Position numbers and translations under genes: made by a program
DNA from: Holophagales bacterium
GTDB lineage: Bacteria; Acidobacteriota; Thermoanaerobaculia; UBA5066
NCBI GenBank assembly: GCA_016716705.1
Contig: JADJVF010000013.1
Location: forward strand, 62,001-126,000
DNA: 64,000 nucleotides
Direction: 5' to 3'
Shown here: positions 25,283 to 34,294 of the stretch, piece by piece
How positions within the stretch are numbered: position 1 is the first letter of the stretch
How the letters are laid out: every line of letters begins with the position of its first letter
Notes under the pieces: model-generated
The model's database searches: none
Seen by the model: only the letters and a program-made list of their open reading frames with translations
What the model was told of the DNA's origin: nothing

Positions 25283-26770
25283 ATGAGCAACACCCTCTGC
25301 ATCGTCTCGCCCGCGGCCGGACGGAAGGAACGGGCGAGCGGCATCCGGTGGATCCGCTTCAGCGAGATCGCGGAGCTCGCCCTCCTCCTCCTGACGCCGC
25401 TCGCTCCCGCCCGTGCTGTCCTCGCGGCCGACGACGCGGATACTCCTGTGGAGGCGGCCGACACGATGAGAGCGCGCGCCGGCGTTGCGCGGAAGAACGA
25501 GGGAACCCGGAGGCGCTTCGGCCTTGCGGCCGCGGACATGGCGGCGGCCCTCGTCGTCCCGTGGGCCCAGAACCGCTACCTCGCCGACGAGGAGTGGTCC
25601 CGCATCTCGATGCGGACCCTGGACGGGAACTTCCACGCGGCCTTCTGCTACGACGACGACGACCTCCTGATGAACCAGATGGCCCACCCCATCCACGGGA
25701 GCGTCTATTTCAACGCCGGGAGGACGAACGGGTTCACGTTCTGGGAATCGACGCTCGTCGCGACGCTCGGGAGCCTCGCCTGGGAGTACGGATTCGAGAA
25801 CACGGCTCCCTCGAGGAACGACATGCTCAACACGGTCCTCGGCGGCTCGGTCCTCGGGGAGGCCGGCTTCCGGATCTCCCGCGCCGTCCTCGACAACACC
25901 TCCACCGGGACGACCCGCTTCTTCCGGGAGCTGGCCGGCGCCCTCGTCAACCCCGTCAGCGGCGTCAACCGGCTCGTGACCGGGGAGGCCTGGAGAAAGG
26001 CCCCGAACCCGGAGGACCGTCTCCCGGGCCGCCTCGACACCGAGGTCGCGGCCGGGTGGGCGCGCAGCCGCGGCACGCATCACGCCGACCAGAGGTTTGC
26101 CGCGCTGACGCTGGGCTGGGGAGACCCGTTCGAGTCACCGGTGAAGAAGCCCTTCGACTCCTTCGACCTCGAGCTGAGGGTCGCGGCCCCGGCGAGGACG
26201 GCCGTGACGACGGCGTCCGTCCGTGGCGTCCTCGGCGCCTGGCGCCTCGGCGAGGCGGGAGAAGGTCCGGGCCACCTCCTCGGCATCGGGATGCGCTACG
26301 ACTACCTGACTCCCGATTCCGAGTCGTTCGCGGGCGAGTCGTTCGAGTTCGGTCTCTTCTCCCGATTCCCGTTCCGGAAGGATCTCGAGGTCCGGACCGA
26401 GGCGCAGGCCGTCGTCTTCCCGATCGTAGCCGTAGACACCGATTGTCCGAGGCGCGCGGAACGCACGGGGGCGCGGACCCACGACTTCAGCCGCGGCGGC
26501 GGGCCGCGCCTCGACGCCCGCCTGACGAGGGCCGGCATCGACCTCGTCCGCCTCTCGTGGGCCATGGCGTGGCTCGACACGTCCAACGGCGTCACCTCCT
26601 CGACGCGCGTGCAGTGGGCCCGGGCCGAGGGGCGGTGGCCGGTCGTCGCGAGACTCACTGTCGGAGCGGCCTGGTCGTGGTACGAGAGGTCGTCCTCCTA
26701 CCCCGCCGCGGCGGCCATCACCAAGACGCACAGCCAGGGGAGCGTCTTCGTCTCCTGGCACCCCCGGTAG
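25283..26770 (+). CDS. DUF3943 outer-membrane-type protein
   Basis: A 495-residue exported protein. The DUF3943 core spans about 100-240: MAHPIHGSVYFNAGRTNGFT, then FWESTLVATLGSLAWEYGFE, then RNDMLNTVLGGSVLGEAGFR. The rest is made of amphipathic beta strands, ending in the aromatic-rich SVFVSWHPR, as in outer-membrane barrels. An unusually long N-terminus precedes the hydrophobic segment (LALLLLTPLAPARAVLA at 33-49). GAAGGAGG stands eight bases before the ATG. The PAP2 gene follows after seven bases, so they form an operon. Function is unknown; the pairing suggests lipid or cell-envelope work. Confidence 0.82.
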   Translation: MSNTLCIVSPAAGRKERASGIRWIRFSEIAELALLLLTPLAPARAVLAADDADTPVEAADTMRARAGVARKNEGTRRRFGLAAADMAAALVVPWAQNRYLADEEWSRISMRTLDGNFHAAFCYDDDDLLMNQMAHPIHGSVYFNAGRTNGFTFWESTLVATLGSLAWEYGFENTAPSRNDMLNTVLGGSVLGEAGFRISRAVLDNTSTGTTRFFRELAGALVNPVSGVNRLVTGEAWRKAPNPEDRLPGRLDTEVAAGWARSRGTHHADQRFAALTLGWGDPFESPVKKPFDSFDLELRVAAPARTAVTTASVRGVLGAWRLGEAGEGPGHLLGIGMRYDYLTPDSESFAGESFEFGLFSRFPFRKDLEVRTEAQAVVFPIVAVDTDCPRRAERTGARTHDFSRGGGPRLDARLTRAGIDLVRLSWAMAWLDTSNGVTSSTRVQWARAEGRWPVVARLTVGAAWSWYERSSSYPAAAAITKTHSQGSVFVSWHPR

Positions 26771-26777
26771 GATTGCC

Positions 26778-27695
26778 ATGCTGGAAACACGCAAAGGCGA
26801 CCGCCCCGGGACGGGAAACGAAGCCTCCGCGTTCCGCGCCGCGCGACGCCCTGGAGGCTTCCGCCGGGTTCGCCGGGCGGCCGCGCTCGCCGTGGCCCTG
26901 GCGCTCGGGAATCCGGCCGCTGCCGAAGACGCGGAGGCCGGGGACAACGGAGCTCCCCGGCGCAGCGCCTTCACCTTCGTTGGCGCGGAGCTGGCCCGCT
27001 GGGGTTCCGACTCCGTGGCTCTCGTGAAGGCGCCCGCCTCGTGGGATGCGACGGACTGGGAGCGGTTCGGGCTCCTCGGCGCCGGCCTGGGCGGGCTCTT
27101 CCTCGTGGACGAGTCGGTCTACCGGTACGTCGAGGACCACCGGACCGAGGCCGGAGACCGGTTCGCCAGGGCCGTGACCCCGTTCGGGCAGGAGTACGCC
27201 TTCGGTCTCTCGGTCGGACTCCTCGCCGGGGGTCTCGTCTTCTCGGCTCCCGGGACCCGGGACACCGGTCGCGACGCCCTCGAGGCGTCGATCCTCAGCT
27301 TCGTGATCGCGAATCTCGTCCTGAAGCCGGTCATCGGGCGCCAGCGGCCCTACGTCTCGAACGGAGAGACCGTCTTCGACCCGTTCTCCCACGACCCGTC
27401 CTTTCCCTCGGGGCACACGACGGAGGCCTTCGCGGTCGCTTCGGTGATCGCGATGCGCAGCGAAGGCTGGGTCGTTCCGACCCTCGCCTATGCGACGGCG
27501 TCCCTCGTGGCGGTCTCGCGCGTCGAACAGAGCCACCACTTCACGAGCGACGTCTTCGCGGGCGCGGTCCTCGGGATCACCGTCGGCCGGTTCGTCGTGT
27601 CCCGCCACCGGCCGGTTCCCGACGGCCCGCCGCCGGCGACACGCGTCACGCTCGTCGCCATCCCCCACGGCCTTGCCGTCCACGTGTCGTGGTGA
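26778..27695 (+). CDS. PAP2-family phosphatase, exported
   Basis: A 305-residue PAP2 (type 2 phosphatidic acid phosphatase) protein. The three active-site motifs are present: KPVIGRQRP, PSGHTTEAFA and SRVEQSHHFTSD, the last with the catalytic His. A hydrophobic segment (VALALGNPAAAEDAE) near residue 45 suggests export. Likely substrates are phosphatidic acid, undecaprenyl diphosphate or lipid A phosphates at the outer face of the membrane. It is the second gene after the DUF3943 protein and is followed by a strong palindromic terminator. Confidence 0.88.
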   Translation: MLETRKGDRPGTGNEASAFRAARRPGGFRRVRRAAALAVALALGNPAAAEDAEAGDNGAPRRSAFTFVGAELARWGSDSVALVKAPASWDATDWERFGLLGAGLGGLFLVDESVYRYVEDHRTEAGDRFARAVTPFGQEYAFGLSVGLLAGGLVFSAPGTRDTGRDALEASILSFVIANLVLKPVIGRQRPYVSNGETVFDPFSHDPSFPSGHTTEAFAVASVIAMRSEGWVVPTLAYATASLVAVSRVEQSHHFTSDVFAGAVLGITVGRFVVSRHRPVPDGPPPATRVTLVAIPHGLAVHVSW

Positions 27696-27708
27696 ACCGG
27701 GGGGCAGC

Positions 27709-27740
27709 CCGGCGGGGGAGCCGTACGGCTCCCCCGCCGG
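27709..27740. terminator. Bidirectional palindromic terminator
   Basis: A perfect 32-base palindrome with arms ccggcgggggagccgt and acggctcccccgccgg lies between the convergent PAP2 and M16 stop codons. It can form a 14-16 base stem on either transcript and is followed by aaacaca on the plus strand. It probably ends transcription from both sides. Confidence 0.75.
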
Positions 27741-27749
27741 AAACACACG

Positions 27750-29234
27750 TCAGGGAATCGGCTTGAGCGTCAGCGGGTCGCGGAGAGGAACCTTCGAGAG
27801 CGCGAGCTTCGCCGCGTCCTTCAGGGCGCCCGGGTGGTCGGGGTCGCCCGCCTCGACCTCGGAGGCCTTGCCGACGGCGAGGACGACCATCTTCTCCGTG
27901 TCGAGGAGCCTCTTCGCCATCTTCTGGACGTCGGCGGCCGTCACCGCCTTCACCCTCTCGCGGTAGTCGACCCACCAGTCCTCGGGCCAGCCGGTGAGCT
28001 GCTCGTCGGCGAACCGGTTCGCGATCGCCTGGCGGCTCGCCCACTGGGCCGGGAACGACTCGACGAGCCCGTCCTTGATCGACGTCAGCTCGGCCTCGGT
28101 GAGCGGCTCGTCCTTCAGCTTCTGCATCTCGGCGAGCGCGAGGCGGAGCGCGTAGGCGACGGAGCGGTTCTTCGTCTGCAGGCCGCCGGTGAGGTCGCCG
28201 CGGTAGAACGGCCCTTCGCCGAGAGCCGTCCTCACGCCGTAGGTGAGCCCCTCGTCGGAGCGGATCTTCTTCATGAGCCGCGCCGCGAAGCCGCCGCCGC
28301 CGAGGACGTGGTTCATGACCATCGCGGGGTACCAGTCGGGGTCGGAGCGGCGCATCCCGGGGAAGGCCCACTGGAGCATCGCCTGCGGGGCGTCCTTGTC
28401 GCAGACGTAGAGGCCCGGCTTGCGGGCGAAGTCGGGGGCGGGGACCTTCGGGCTCGGACGGGCCGCCTGGCCTGCGGCGATCGCCCCGACCGTCCTGTTC
28501 AGGAGGTCGACCATCGCCTTCTTCTCGAACTTCCCGGAGACGGCGACGGCGAGGTTCGCCGGGTGGAGGAGGCCCGCGTGGAAGGCGAGGAGGTCCTCGC
28601 GCGTGATCGCGTCGAGGCTCGCGGCGGTGGTGTTCTCCGTGGCGAAGAACTTCTCGCCGAAGAGGAGATAGGGCATCTGGATCTGGGCGATCGAGGTGAC
28701 GGCGTCGTTGCGCCGCTCGAGCGCCTGCCGGGCGCTCTTCCTGGCGAGGTCGAGCCGGTCCTGCGCGAAGGCCGGCTGCGTGAGCGCCTGCATCAGGAGG
28801 TCGAGCCCCTCGGCCAGGTCCTTCTCCTGGACCTGGAGGTAGAGGCTGCCGCTCGTGTTCCCGCAGCTGCTCGAGAGCGTCGCCGCGAGCGCCTCGAGGC
28901 GGTCCTCGACCGCGGCGGCATCCTTCTTCTGCGTCCCGCCGACGGCGAGCTGCGAGCCGAAGAGGCTCGCGAGGCCTTCCTTGCCGGCGGGCTCCATGTA
29001 GGCGCCGCCCCGCCACCAGACGCTGATGCGGACGAGCGGGACCCCCGTCGGGTCGGCGACGAGGTAGGCCGGGACCTTGTTCTTCAGGAGGACCTTCGCG
29101 TCCTTCGCCTTCGGCACCTGGAAGGCGAGCGGCGGGTAGGCCAGCTTTTCGGGGCGGTCCGGGATCGCCTGCCCGAGGGCGCAGGAGGCCGAGACGGCGA
29201 GGAGGAGGGCGGTGCTCTTCACGAAGCGGTTCAT
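27750..29234 (-). CDS. M16-family peptidase-like protein, non-catalytic partner
   Basis: A 494-residue exported M16 protein. It has a signal peptide (MNRFVKSTALLLAVSASCALG) and two M16 halves, but no HxxEH zinc motif: the equivalent site reads EGLASLFGSQLA. The C-terminal half keeps the arginine-tyrosine substrate-binding pair (RSDEGLTYGVRTALGEG). This is the pattern of the inactive subunit in two-gene M16B proteases, which forms a heterodimer with the zinc-bearing subunit. Its ATG overlaps the stop of that subunit (ATGA). It is followed by the palindromic terminator. Confidence 0.9.
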   Translation of the reverse strand: MNRFVKSTALLLAVSASCALGQAIPDRPEKLAYPPLAFQVPKAKDAKVLLKNKVPAYLVADPTGVPLVRISVWWRGGAYMEPAGKEGLASLFGSQLAVGGTQKKDAAAVEDRLEALAATLSSSCGNTSGSLYLQVQEKDLAEGLDLLMQALTQPAFAQDRLDLARKSARQALERRNDAVTSIAQIQMPYLLFGEKFFATENTTAASLDAITREDLLAFHAGLLHPANLAVAVSGKFEKKAMVDLLNRTVGAIAAGQAARPSPKVPAPDFARKPGLYVCDKDAPQAMLQWAFPGMRRSDPDWYPAMVMNHVLGGGGFAARLMKKIRSDEGLTYGVRTALGEGPFYRGDLTGGLQTKNRSVAYALRLALAEMQKLKDEPLTEAELTSIKDGLVESFPAQWASRQAIANRFADEQLTGWPEDWWVDYRERVKAVTAADVQKMAKRLLDTEKMVVLAVGKASEVEAGDPDHPGALKDAAKLALSKVPLRDPLTLKPIP

Positions 29235-30931
29235 CCCTTCACCTCCGGGGCCGGGGCGGCGGCGGGAGGCATGGCGGGAGCCGTGCCGGGCATCCCCGCG
29301 GGAGGGGCCCCTGGCGCCATGCCGGGAGGCGGACCGCCGGGCCGGCGCCTCGGCATTCCCTCTCCTCCCCCCTTGCGGGTCGTGAGGAGGACGTTGCGGC
29401 TCTCCTTCACGAGGTACTGCTTCGCGACGCGCGCGACGTCCTCGCGGGTGACGGCCTCGACCTTCTTCGGCGCGTCGAGGAGGTCCCTGTAGGTGCCGGC
29501 GCTCTCGGCCTGCGAGAGCGACTCGCGGATGCCGGAGTTGCTCTCGAGGCGGGAGTACCAGGCGACGCGGATGGCGTTCTTCGCGCGGGAGAGCTCGTCG
29601 TCGGTGACGCCCTCCTTCACGACCTTCTCGACCTCGGCGTAGAGAAGGGGCTCGACCTCGTCGGGCCGCTTGCCGGGCGCCGGCGTCGCGGAGACCGCGA
29701 AGAGGCCGCCGTACTTCTGGCCGCGGAACGAGGCCGAGGCGCGGGTCGCGACCTTCTTGTCGAGGACGAGCGACCGGTGGAGCCGGCCAGAGGGCGGGCG
29801 CATCGGCCCGCCCATCCCGGGGCGGCCCGTCATCGGCGCTCCGCCGAGGACGACGCCGAGGACCTGCAGCGCCGCGGCGTCCCTGTGGACCGCGGGGACG
29901 GCCTTGTAGTCCGCCTCGACGGCGGGCGTCCTCTCGACCTCGGCGACCATCCGCTGCTCGGCGGGCTGCACCGGCTCGAGCGTGATGACCTCGGGGACCC
30001 CCTTCGGGTTCGCGGGGATCCGGCCGAGGTACTTCTGCGCGAGCGCCCAGGTCTTCTCGACGTCGAGGTCGCCGACGAGGATCGCGGTGATGTTGTTCGG
30101 GGCGTAGTAGGTCGCGAAGAACTCGCTCCCCTGCTCGCGCGTCACCTGGGAGATGTCGCTCGGCCAGCCGATGACCTCCCAGCTGTACGGGTGGGCCATC
30201 CAGGTCATCGCGTTGAACGCCTCGTCGACCGTCCCGCCGGGGCGCGACTCGAGGGTCTGCCGGCGCTCCTCGAGGATGACGTTGCGCTCGCTGTAGAACT
30301 CGCGGAAGACCGGGTTCGCGAGCCGGTCGGACTCGAGCCACATCCAGAGCTCGAGCTTGTTCGACGGGATGCCGACGATGTAGAAGGTCCGGTCCTCGCT
30401 CGTCGACGCGTTGAGCCCTGTCGAGCCCTGCTCCTGGTAGAGCTTGTCCATCTCGTCCTTGACGATGAGCCCGCGCTGCTCCGTCACGAGCGCGTCGAAC
30501 TTCGCGAGGAGCTCCGAGAGGCGCGGGGTGCGGACGGCGGGATCCATCATGTCCCTGATCTCGCCGCGGCGCTGCTTCTCGCGGAGGAGCGACATCTCCT
30601 CGCGGATGCCGACCTGCACCTCGTCCTGAAGCCTGTTCAGCTCGAGGTCGCGCGCGGCGTCCTTCGTCCCGATCGTCCTCGTCCCCTTGAACATCATGTG
30701 CTCGAAGAGGTGGGCGAGGCCGGTGATGCCGGGGCGCTCGTTGGCGCTCCCGACGCGGGCCAGCCACCCGCAGGAGATGGTCGGCTGGTCGTGCCGCGGA
30801 ACCATCAGGACCTTCATGCCGTTCGGCAGGGTCCGTTCGACGACGTTGAGCTCCTGGGCGGACAGGGGGGCCGCGAGGGCGAGCGCCGCTGCGAGCAGCG
30901 CGGCGAGGGTGCGGCCTCTGAGGACGTTCAT
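29231..30931 (-). CDS. M16-family zinc peptidase, catalytic subunit
   Basis: A 566-residue exported zinc protease. After a signal peptide (about 1-25), the inverted zinc motif is HLFEH at 74-78 within GLAHLFEHMMFKGT. An insertion of about 75 residues rich in Arg/Glu follows, as is common in acidobacterial and proteobacterial M16 proteins. The C-terminus is a Pro/Gly/Met/Ala-rich tail (GGPPPGMAPGAPPAGMPG) that is probably disordered. The start MNVLRGRTLA is preceded by an open frame that lacks any domain, so it was not extended. It is coupled to the non-catalytic partner downstream. Confidence 0.92.
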   Translation of the reverse strand: MNVLRGRTLAALLAAALALAAPLSAQELNVVERTLPNGMKVLMVPRHDQPTISCGWLARVGSANERPGITGLAHLFEHMMFKGTRTIGTKDAARDLELNRLQDEVQVGIREEMSLLREKQRRGEIRDMMDPAVRTPRLSELLAKFDALVTEQRGLIVKDEMDKLYQEQGSTGLNASTSEDRTFYIVGIPSNKLELWMWLESDRLANPVFREFYSERNVILEERRQTLESRPGGTVDEAFNAMTWMAHPYSWEVIGWPSDISQVTREQGSEFFATYYAPNNITAILVGDLDVEKTWALAQKYLGRIPANPKGVPEVITLEPVQPAEQRMVAEVERTPAVEADYKAVPAVHRDAAALQVLGVVLGGAPMTGRPGMGGPMRPPSGRLHRSLVLDKKVATRASASFRGQKYGGLFAVSATPAPGKRPDEVEPLLYAEVEKVVKEGVTDDELSRAKNAIRVAWYSRLESNSGIRESLSQAESAGTYRDLLDAPKKVEAVTREDVARVAKQYLVKESRNVLLTTRKGGGEGMPRRRPGGPPPGMAPGAPPAGMPGTAPAMPPAAAPAPEVKG

Positions 30932-30967
30932 GGCTCTTCCTCCGGTGTGTCGGTGGGGACGGGCAAA

Positions 30968-30991
30968 GGCCCGCGCGACGCGCGGGCCAGC
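30968..30991 (-). terminator. Probable terminator downstream of the DUF2780 gene
   Basis: Arms ggcccgcg and cgcgggcc close a five-base loop. On the minus strand the hairpin is followed by tttgccc. It lies between the DUF2780 stop and the M16 start, so it likely separates two transcription units. The T tract is short. Confidence 0.5.
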
Positions 30992-31050
30992 GGACATTGT
31001 AGTTCCGGGGAAGAGTGGGGTGAGGGTTGGAACGCGCGCCAGCCCGGGTC

Positions 31051-31575
31051 CTACTTGAGCACGCCTCCGAGGAGCTTCCCGACCGTGTCGCCTCCCTTCT
31101 TCTGGGCGTAGTCGACGACGACGGGCGCGAACTTGGCGACCATGTCGCTCTTCAGACCGAGCTTGCCGAAGACCGGGGCGAGGCCGGCCAGCCCGGCGGC
31201 CTGGGTCCCCATCGCGCCGGCAGCGGCTCCGAGAGCGCCTCCGCCCTTCGGGGCGTCCGCGGCCGGAGCGGACGCGATCAGCTTGTCGGTGCCGGGGACG
31301 GCGGTCGCGACCTTCGCGAAGTCGTCGGCCTTCAGCTTCCCCTTCGCGAGCCCGAGGAGCGCTCCCGCGCCCCCTTCGGCCTGCTTCGGCGTGACCCCGA
31401 GCTTGCTGACGAGAGAGCCCACCAGCTCGGGGCTGGCCGACTGCTCGACGGTCAGGGCCGGCGCGGCCGCGGCTTTGGCCGTTGCCGGAGCCGCGGGGGC
31501 GGCGGCGGGGAGCTGGGCGAGGGTGGTGGATGCGGCGAGGGCCATGACGGAAAGGAGACACGGGAAACGCTTCAT
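31051..31575 (-). CDS. Exported DUF2780-family protein
   Basis: A 174-residue protein with a signal peptide (MKRFPCLLSVMALAASTTLA) and an Ala/Pro-rich spacer. A DUF2780 domain follows: LVSKLGVTPKQAEGGAGALLGLAK, KLKADDFAKVATAVPGTDKL and, at the end, KSDMVAKFAPVVVDYAQKKG with GKLLGGVLK. The family is small, helical and periplasmic, with no known activity. A ribosome-binding sequence (GGAGTACCGCC) precedes the ATG. Confidence 0.8.
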   Translation of the reverse strand: MKRFPCLLSVMALAASTTLAQLPAAAPAAPATAKAAAAPALTVEQSASPELVGSLVSKLGVTPKQAEGGAGALLGLAKGKLKADDFAKVATAVPGTDKLIASAPAADAPKGGGALGAAAGAMGTQAAGLAGLAPVFGKLGLKSDMVAKFAPVVVDYAQKKGGDTVGKLLGGVLK

Positions 31576-31631
31576 GGCGGTACTCCTTTAGCAGGTCATT
31601 TTAGTTCTCCGGTCGCGGAGGTCCTTCAGTT

Positions 31632-31844
31632 TCACCGCTCCGTCGCGCCGTCCACCCCTCTCCGCGCCCGCCGCCGGGCCCTGACCGCCTCCCGGAGGAG
31701 GTACTCGACCTGGCCGTTCACGCTCCGGAACTCGTCCGCCGCCCACTTCTCGAGCTCGGCGAAGAGAGCAGGGTCGATCCGGAGCAGGAAGGCCTTGCGG
31801 GTCTCCCCGGGACGCGGCGGTCCGGCGACGGGTGGATTCGCCAT
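31632..31844 (-). CDS. Arc-like ribbon-helix-helix DNA-binding protein
   Basis: A 70-residue protein with an Arc/MetJ-type core: RKAFLLRIDPALFAELEKWA supplies the beta strand and first helix, and ADEFRSVNGQVEYLLREAVR the second helix. The Arg-rich tail (RARRRARRG) could add DNA contacts. It starts eight bases after the SPFH stop. The same SPFH-then-RHH order recurs in other phyla as I recall, so it may be a dedicated regulator or partner of the SPFH protein and not an antitoxin; no toxin lies beside it. Confidence 0.82.
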   Translation of the reverse strand: MANPPVAGPPRPGETRKAFLLRIDPALFAELEKWAADEFRSVNGQVEYLLREAVRARRRARRGVDGATER

Positions 31845-31852
31845 CGGCGGTC

Positions 31853-32872
31853 TCAGCCGTAGAGCGTGCCGGCGTTGACGACGGGGTGGACCTCGGCCTC
31901 GCCGCAGAGGACGACCATGAGGTTGCTCACCATCGCGGCCTTACGGTCGTCGTCGAGGATCAGGACGTTCTTCTCCGACAGCTCCTTCAGCGCCATCTCG
32001 ACCATGCTGACGGCGCCGTGCACGATCTTCTGCCGGGCGGCGATGACCGCCTCGGCCTGCTGTCGCCGGAGCATCGCCTGGGCGATCTCGGGGGCGTAGG
32101 CGAGGTGGGTGAGCCGCGCCTCCTCGACGACGACGCCGGCCTTGGCGAGCCGCTCGTGCAGCTCCTTGCGCAGGGCGGCCGAGACCTCCTCGACGTTCGA
32201 CCGGAGCGTGATCTCGTCCTCTTCGCCGTGGTCGTAGCCGTAGAGGCTGGCGATGTGGCGCAGGGCCGACTCGCTCTGGGTCTCGACGTACTTCTCGTAG
32301 TCGTCCACGTCGAACATCGCCATGGCCGTGTCCTGGACGCGCCAGATGACGACCGCCGCGATCTCGATCGGGTTGCCGCCCTTGTCGTTCACCTTCAGCT
32401 TCTGGCCGTTCAGGGTCCGGGCGCGGAGCGAGATCTTGTTGCGCTTCGGGTGGCGGGCGGCCGCTGCCGCGGCCTGGGCGGCGATCGCCGTGGGCGTGCC
32501 GCCGTGCGTCTCGGCCGACGTGGCGGCGGCGGAGGAGGTCCCGGGCCCGTTCGTGTAAAAGGGGTTGCCCCAGTGGAAGCCGCTCTCGCGGACCGTCCCC
32601 TTGTAGGCGCCGAAGAGGACGAGGACGCGCGCCTCGTTTGGCTGGAGGGTGAAGAAGCCCGTGAGCAGGATGATCCAGACCGGGATCGCGAGGAGGGAGA
32701 GGACGAAGGGAAGGACGTAGGGATGGCCCGTCGCCGGAATCCCGGCCGCGAGGGACCAGACGAAGAGCCCGATGTCCACGACGAGGAACGCGAGGACGAG
32801 GACGAGCATCGTCCACCCGTTGTGGACCGTCACCGTCGTTTCCCGGTTGACGCTCAGGGTGGTGGGTTTCAT
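31853..32872 (-). CDS. SPFH (band 7) domain membrane protein
   Basis: A 339-residue stomatin/prohibitin-like protein. Two N-terminal membrane helices (about 20-40 and 50-72) are followed by the SPFH domain: TLQPNEARVLVLFGAYKGTV, the insert near 110-140 that is Ala-rich, GNPIEIAAVVIWRVQD and YVETQSESALRHIA. A coiled coil follows (MLRRQQAEAVIAARQKIVHG). Such proteins form membrane microdomain scaffolds and often hold partner proteases, none of which is seen here. The downstream RHH gene is coupled by proximity. Confidence 0.88.
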   Translation of the reverse strand: MKPTTLSVNRETTVTVHNGWTMLVLVLAFLVVDIGLFVWSLAAGIPATGHPYVLPFVLSLLAIPVWIILLTGFFTLQPNEARVLVLFGAYKGTVRESGFHWGNPFYTNGPGTSSAAATSAETHGGTPTAIAAQAAAAAARHPKRNKISLRARTLNGQKLKVNDKGGNPIEIAAVVIWRVQDTAMAMFDVDDYEKYVETQSESALRHIASLYGYDHGEEDEITLRSNVEEVSAALRKELHERLAKAGVVVEEARLTHLAYAPEIAQAMLRRQQAEAVIAARQKIVHGAVSMVEMALKELSEKNVLILDDDRKAAMVSNLMVVLCGEAEVHPVVNAGTLYG

Positions 32873-33019
32873 GACGGAACCTCCCTTTCGGCTGCTTTCG
32901 CAGTGATATCACCGTGAAATACGGACGGTCAAGAGGAAGGTTTCCGGAATGGAGGGGAGGGGCCGGCGTCCCATCGTCTCCGGGTTGCCGTTCGTCGCCC
33001 TCGTATCATTCCGGCTCCC

Positions 33020-34219
33020 ATGAAACGGCCTGTCGAGTTCCTGTCGCTGGACGCGGCGCGCCGCGTCGCGCTGCGGGCCCAGGGGTTCGGAAGGCCGCGC
33101 CCGACGAGGGACGTCACCGGAACCGACGTCGTGAGAACGACTCGCGCGGTCGGCGTTCTGCAGCTCGATTCGGTGAACGTGCTCGTGCGCTCTCACTACC
33201 TGCCGGTCTTCTCGCGGCTCGGGCCCTACGCGAGGGACCTGCTGGACCAGGCGGCCTATTCGAGCCGCCGCCGGCTATTCGAGTACTGGGGTCACGCGGC
33301 CTCGCTGATTCCCGTGGAGCTGCAGCCCCTTTTTCGCTGGCGGATGGAGCGCGCGAGGAGGGGTGAGGGTTGTTGGGGCAGCCTCGATCGCTTCGGCCGC
33401 GAACGTGCGACGTTCTGCAGCGGCGTGCTCGCCGAGATCCGCGACCGCGGTCCGCTCGGGATCTCGGAGCTGGCCGCCGGAGGCGCCCGCAAGGCGGGCT
33501 GGTGGGAATGGAGCGAAGGGAAGCTCGCGCTCGAGTGGCTGTTCTGGACGGGCCAGGTCAGCACGCACAGCCGGCGGCATTTCGAGAGGGTCTACGACCT
33601 GACCGAGCGCGTGCTGCCCCGTGCGGTGATCGAGGCGCCGACGCCCCCGCCAGCGGAGGCGCAAAGACAGCTGCTGCGCATCGCGGTCACGGCCCTCGGC
33701 GTGGCCACCGAGCGAGACCTTGCCGACTACTTCCGGTTGCCCGCGGCCGACGCCAGGGCGCGTATCGCCGAGCTCGTCGAGTCCGGTGAGCTCGTGTCGG
33801 CGGCCGTCGAGGGCTGGGATCGGCCGGCGTTCCTCGACCCGCGGGCGCGCGCGCCGCGACGGGTCGAGGCGCGGGCCCTCCTCTCCCCGTTCGACTCGCT
33901 GGTCTGGGAGCGCGGCCGCGCCGAGCGGCTGTTCGGCTTTCGCTATCGGCTCGAGATCTACACGCCGTCGCACCGGCGCCTGCACGGCTACTACGTGCTG
34001 CCGTTCCTGCTGGGCGACAGGCTCGTCGGGCGGGTGGACCTGAAGGCGGACCGGGCGCGCGGCGCGCTGCGCGTCGTGCGGGCGCATTGCGAGCCGTGGG
34101 CGGAAGAGGCCTCCGTGGCCGGGCCGCTCAGGGACGAGATCCGGGCGCTCGGCGGGTGGCTCGACCTCGACCGGGTGGTCGTCTCCCGCGCGCGCGGTTT
34201 CACGCGCCTGTTGCGCTAG
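33020..34219 (+). CDS. YcaQ-family winged-helix DNA glycosylase
   Basis: A 399-residue HTH_42 protein related to E. coli YcaQ, which unhooks DNA interstrand crosslinks and removes alkylated bases. The key motif is VGVLQLDSVNVLVRSHYLPV, with the Q-hydrophobic-D element (QLD) that supplies the catalytic residues in YcaQ. Further family motifs are FEYWGHAASLIP, LLSPFDSLVWERGR and GRVDLKADR. Length matches YcaQ (about 410). It is a single-gene unit, divergent from the SPFH gene by 147 bases that hold both promoters. Confidence 0.87.
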   Translation: MKRPVEFLSLDAARRVALRAQGFGRPRPTRDVTGTDVVRTTRAVGVLQLDSVNVLVRSHYLPVFSRLGPYARDLLDQAAYSSRRRLFEYWGHAASLIPVELQPLFRWRMERARRGEGCWGSLDRFGRERATFCSGVLAEIRDRGPLGISELAAGGARKAGWWEWSEGKLALEWLFWTGQVSTHSRRHFERVYDLTERVLPRAVIEAPTPPPAEAQRQLLRIAVTALGVATERDLADYFRLPAADARARIAELVESGELVSAAVEGWDRPAFLDPRARAPRRVEARALLSPFDSLVWERGRAERLFGFRYRLEIYTPSHRRLHGYYVLPFLLGDRLVGRVDLKADRARGALRVVRAHCEPWAEEASVAGPLRDEIRALGGWLDLDRVVVSRARGFTRLLR

Positions 34220-34294
34220 CCGCGCGGTCCAGCCCGGCCAGGCGTCGAGAGCACGGACCTCGCCAGGGGGGTCGTGGCGAGAAGGCGTCCGGCC

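Noticed and set aside
27750..30767. A single 1005-residue M16 protein instead of two genes
   Set aside because: The upstream half of that frame is low-complexity and lies out of frame with the catalytic M16 gene; a signal peptide at 29234 and an ATGA overlap mark two separate genes.
31632..31844. An antitoxin of a toxin-antitoxin pair
   Set aside because: No small toxin-like gene lies on either side; the partner is an SPFH protein.
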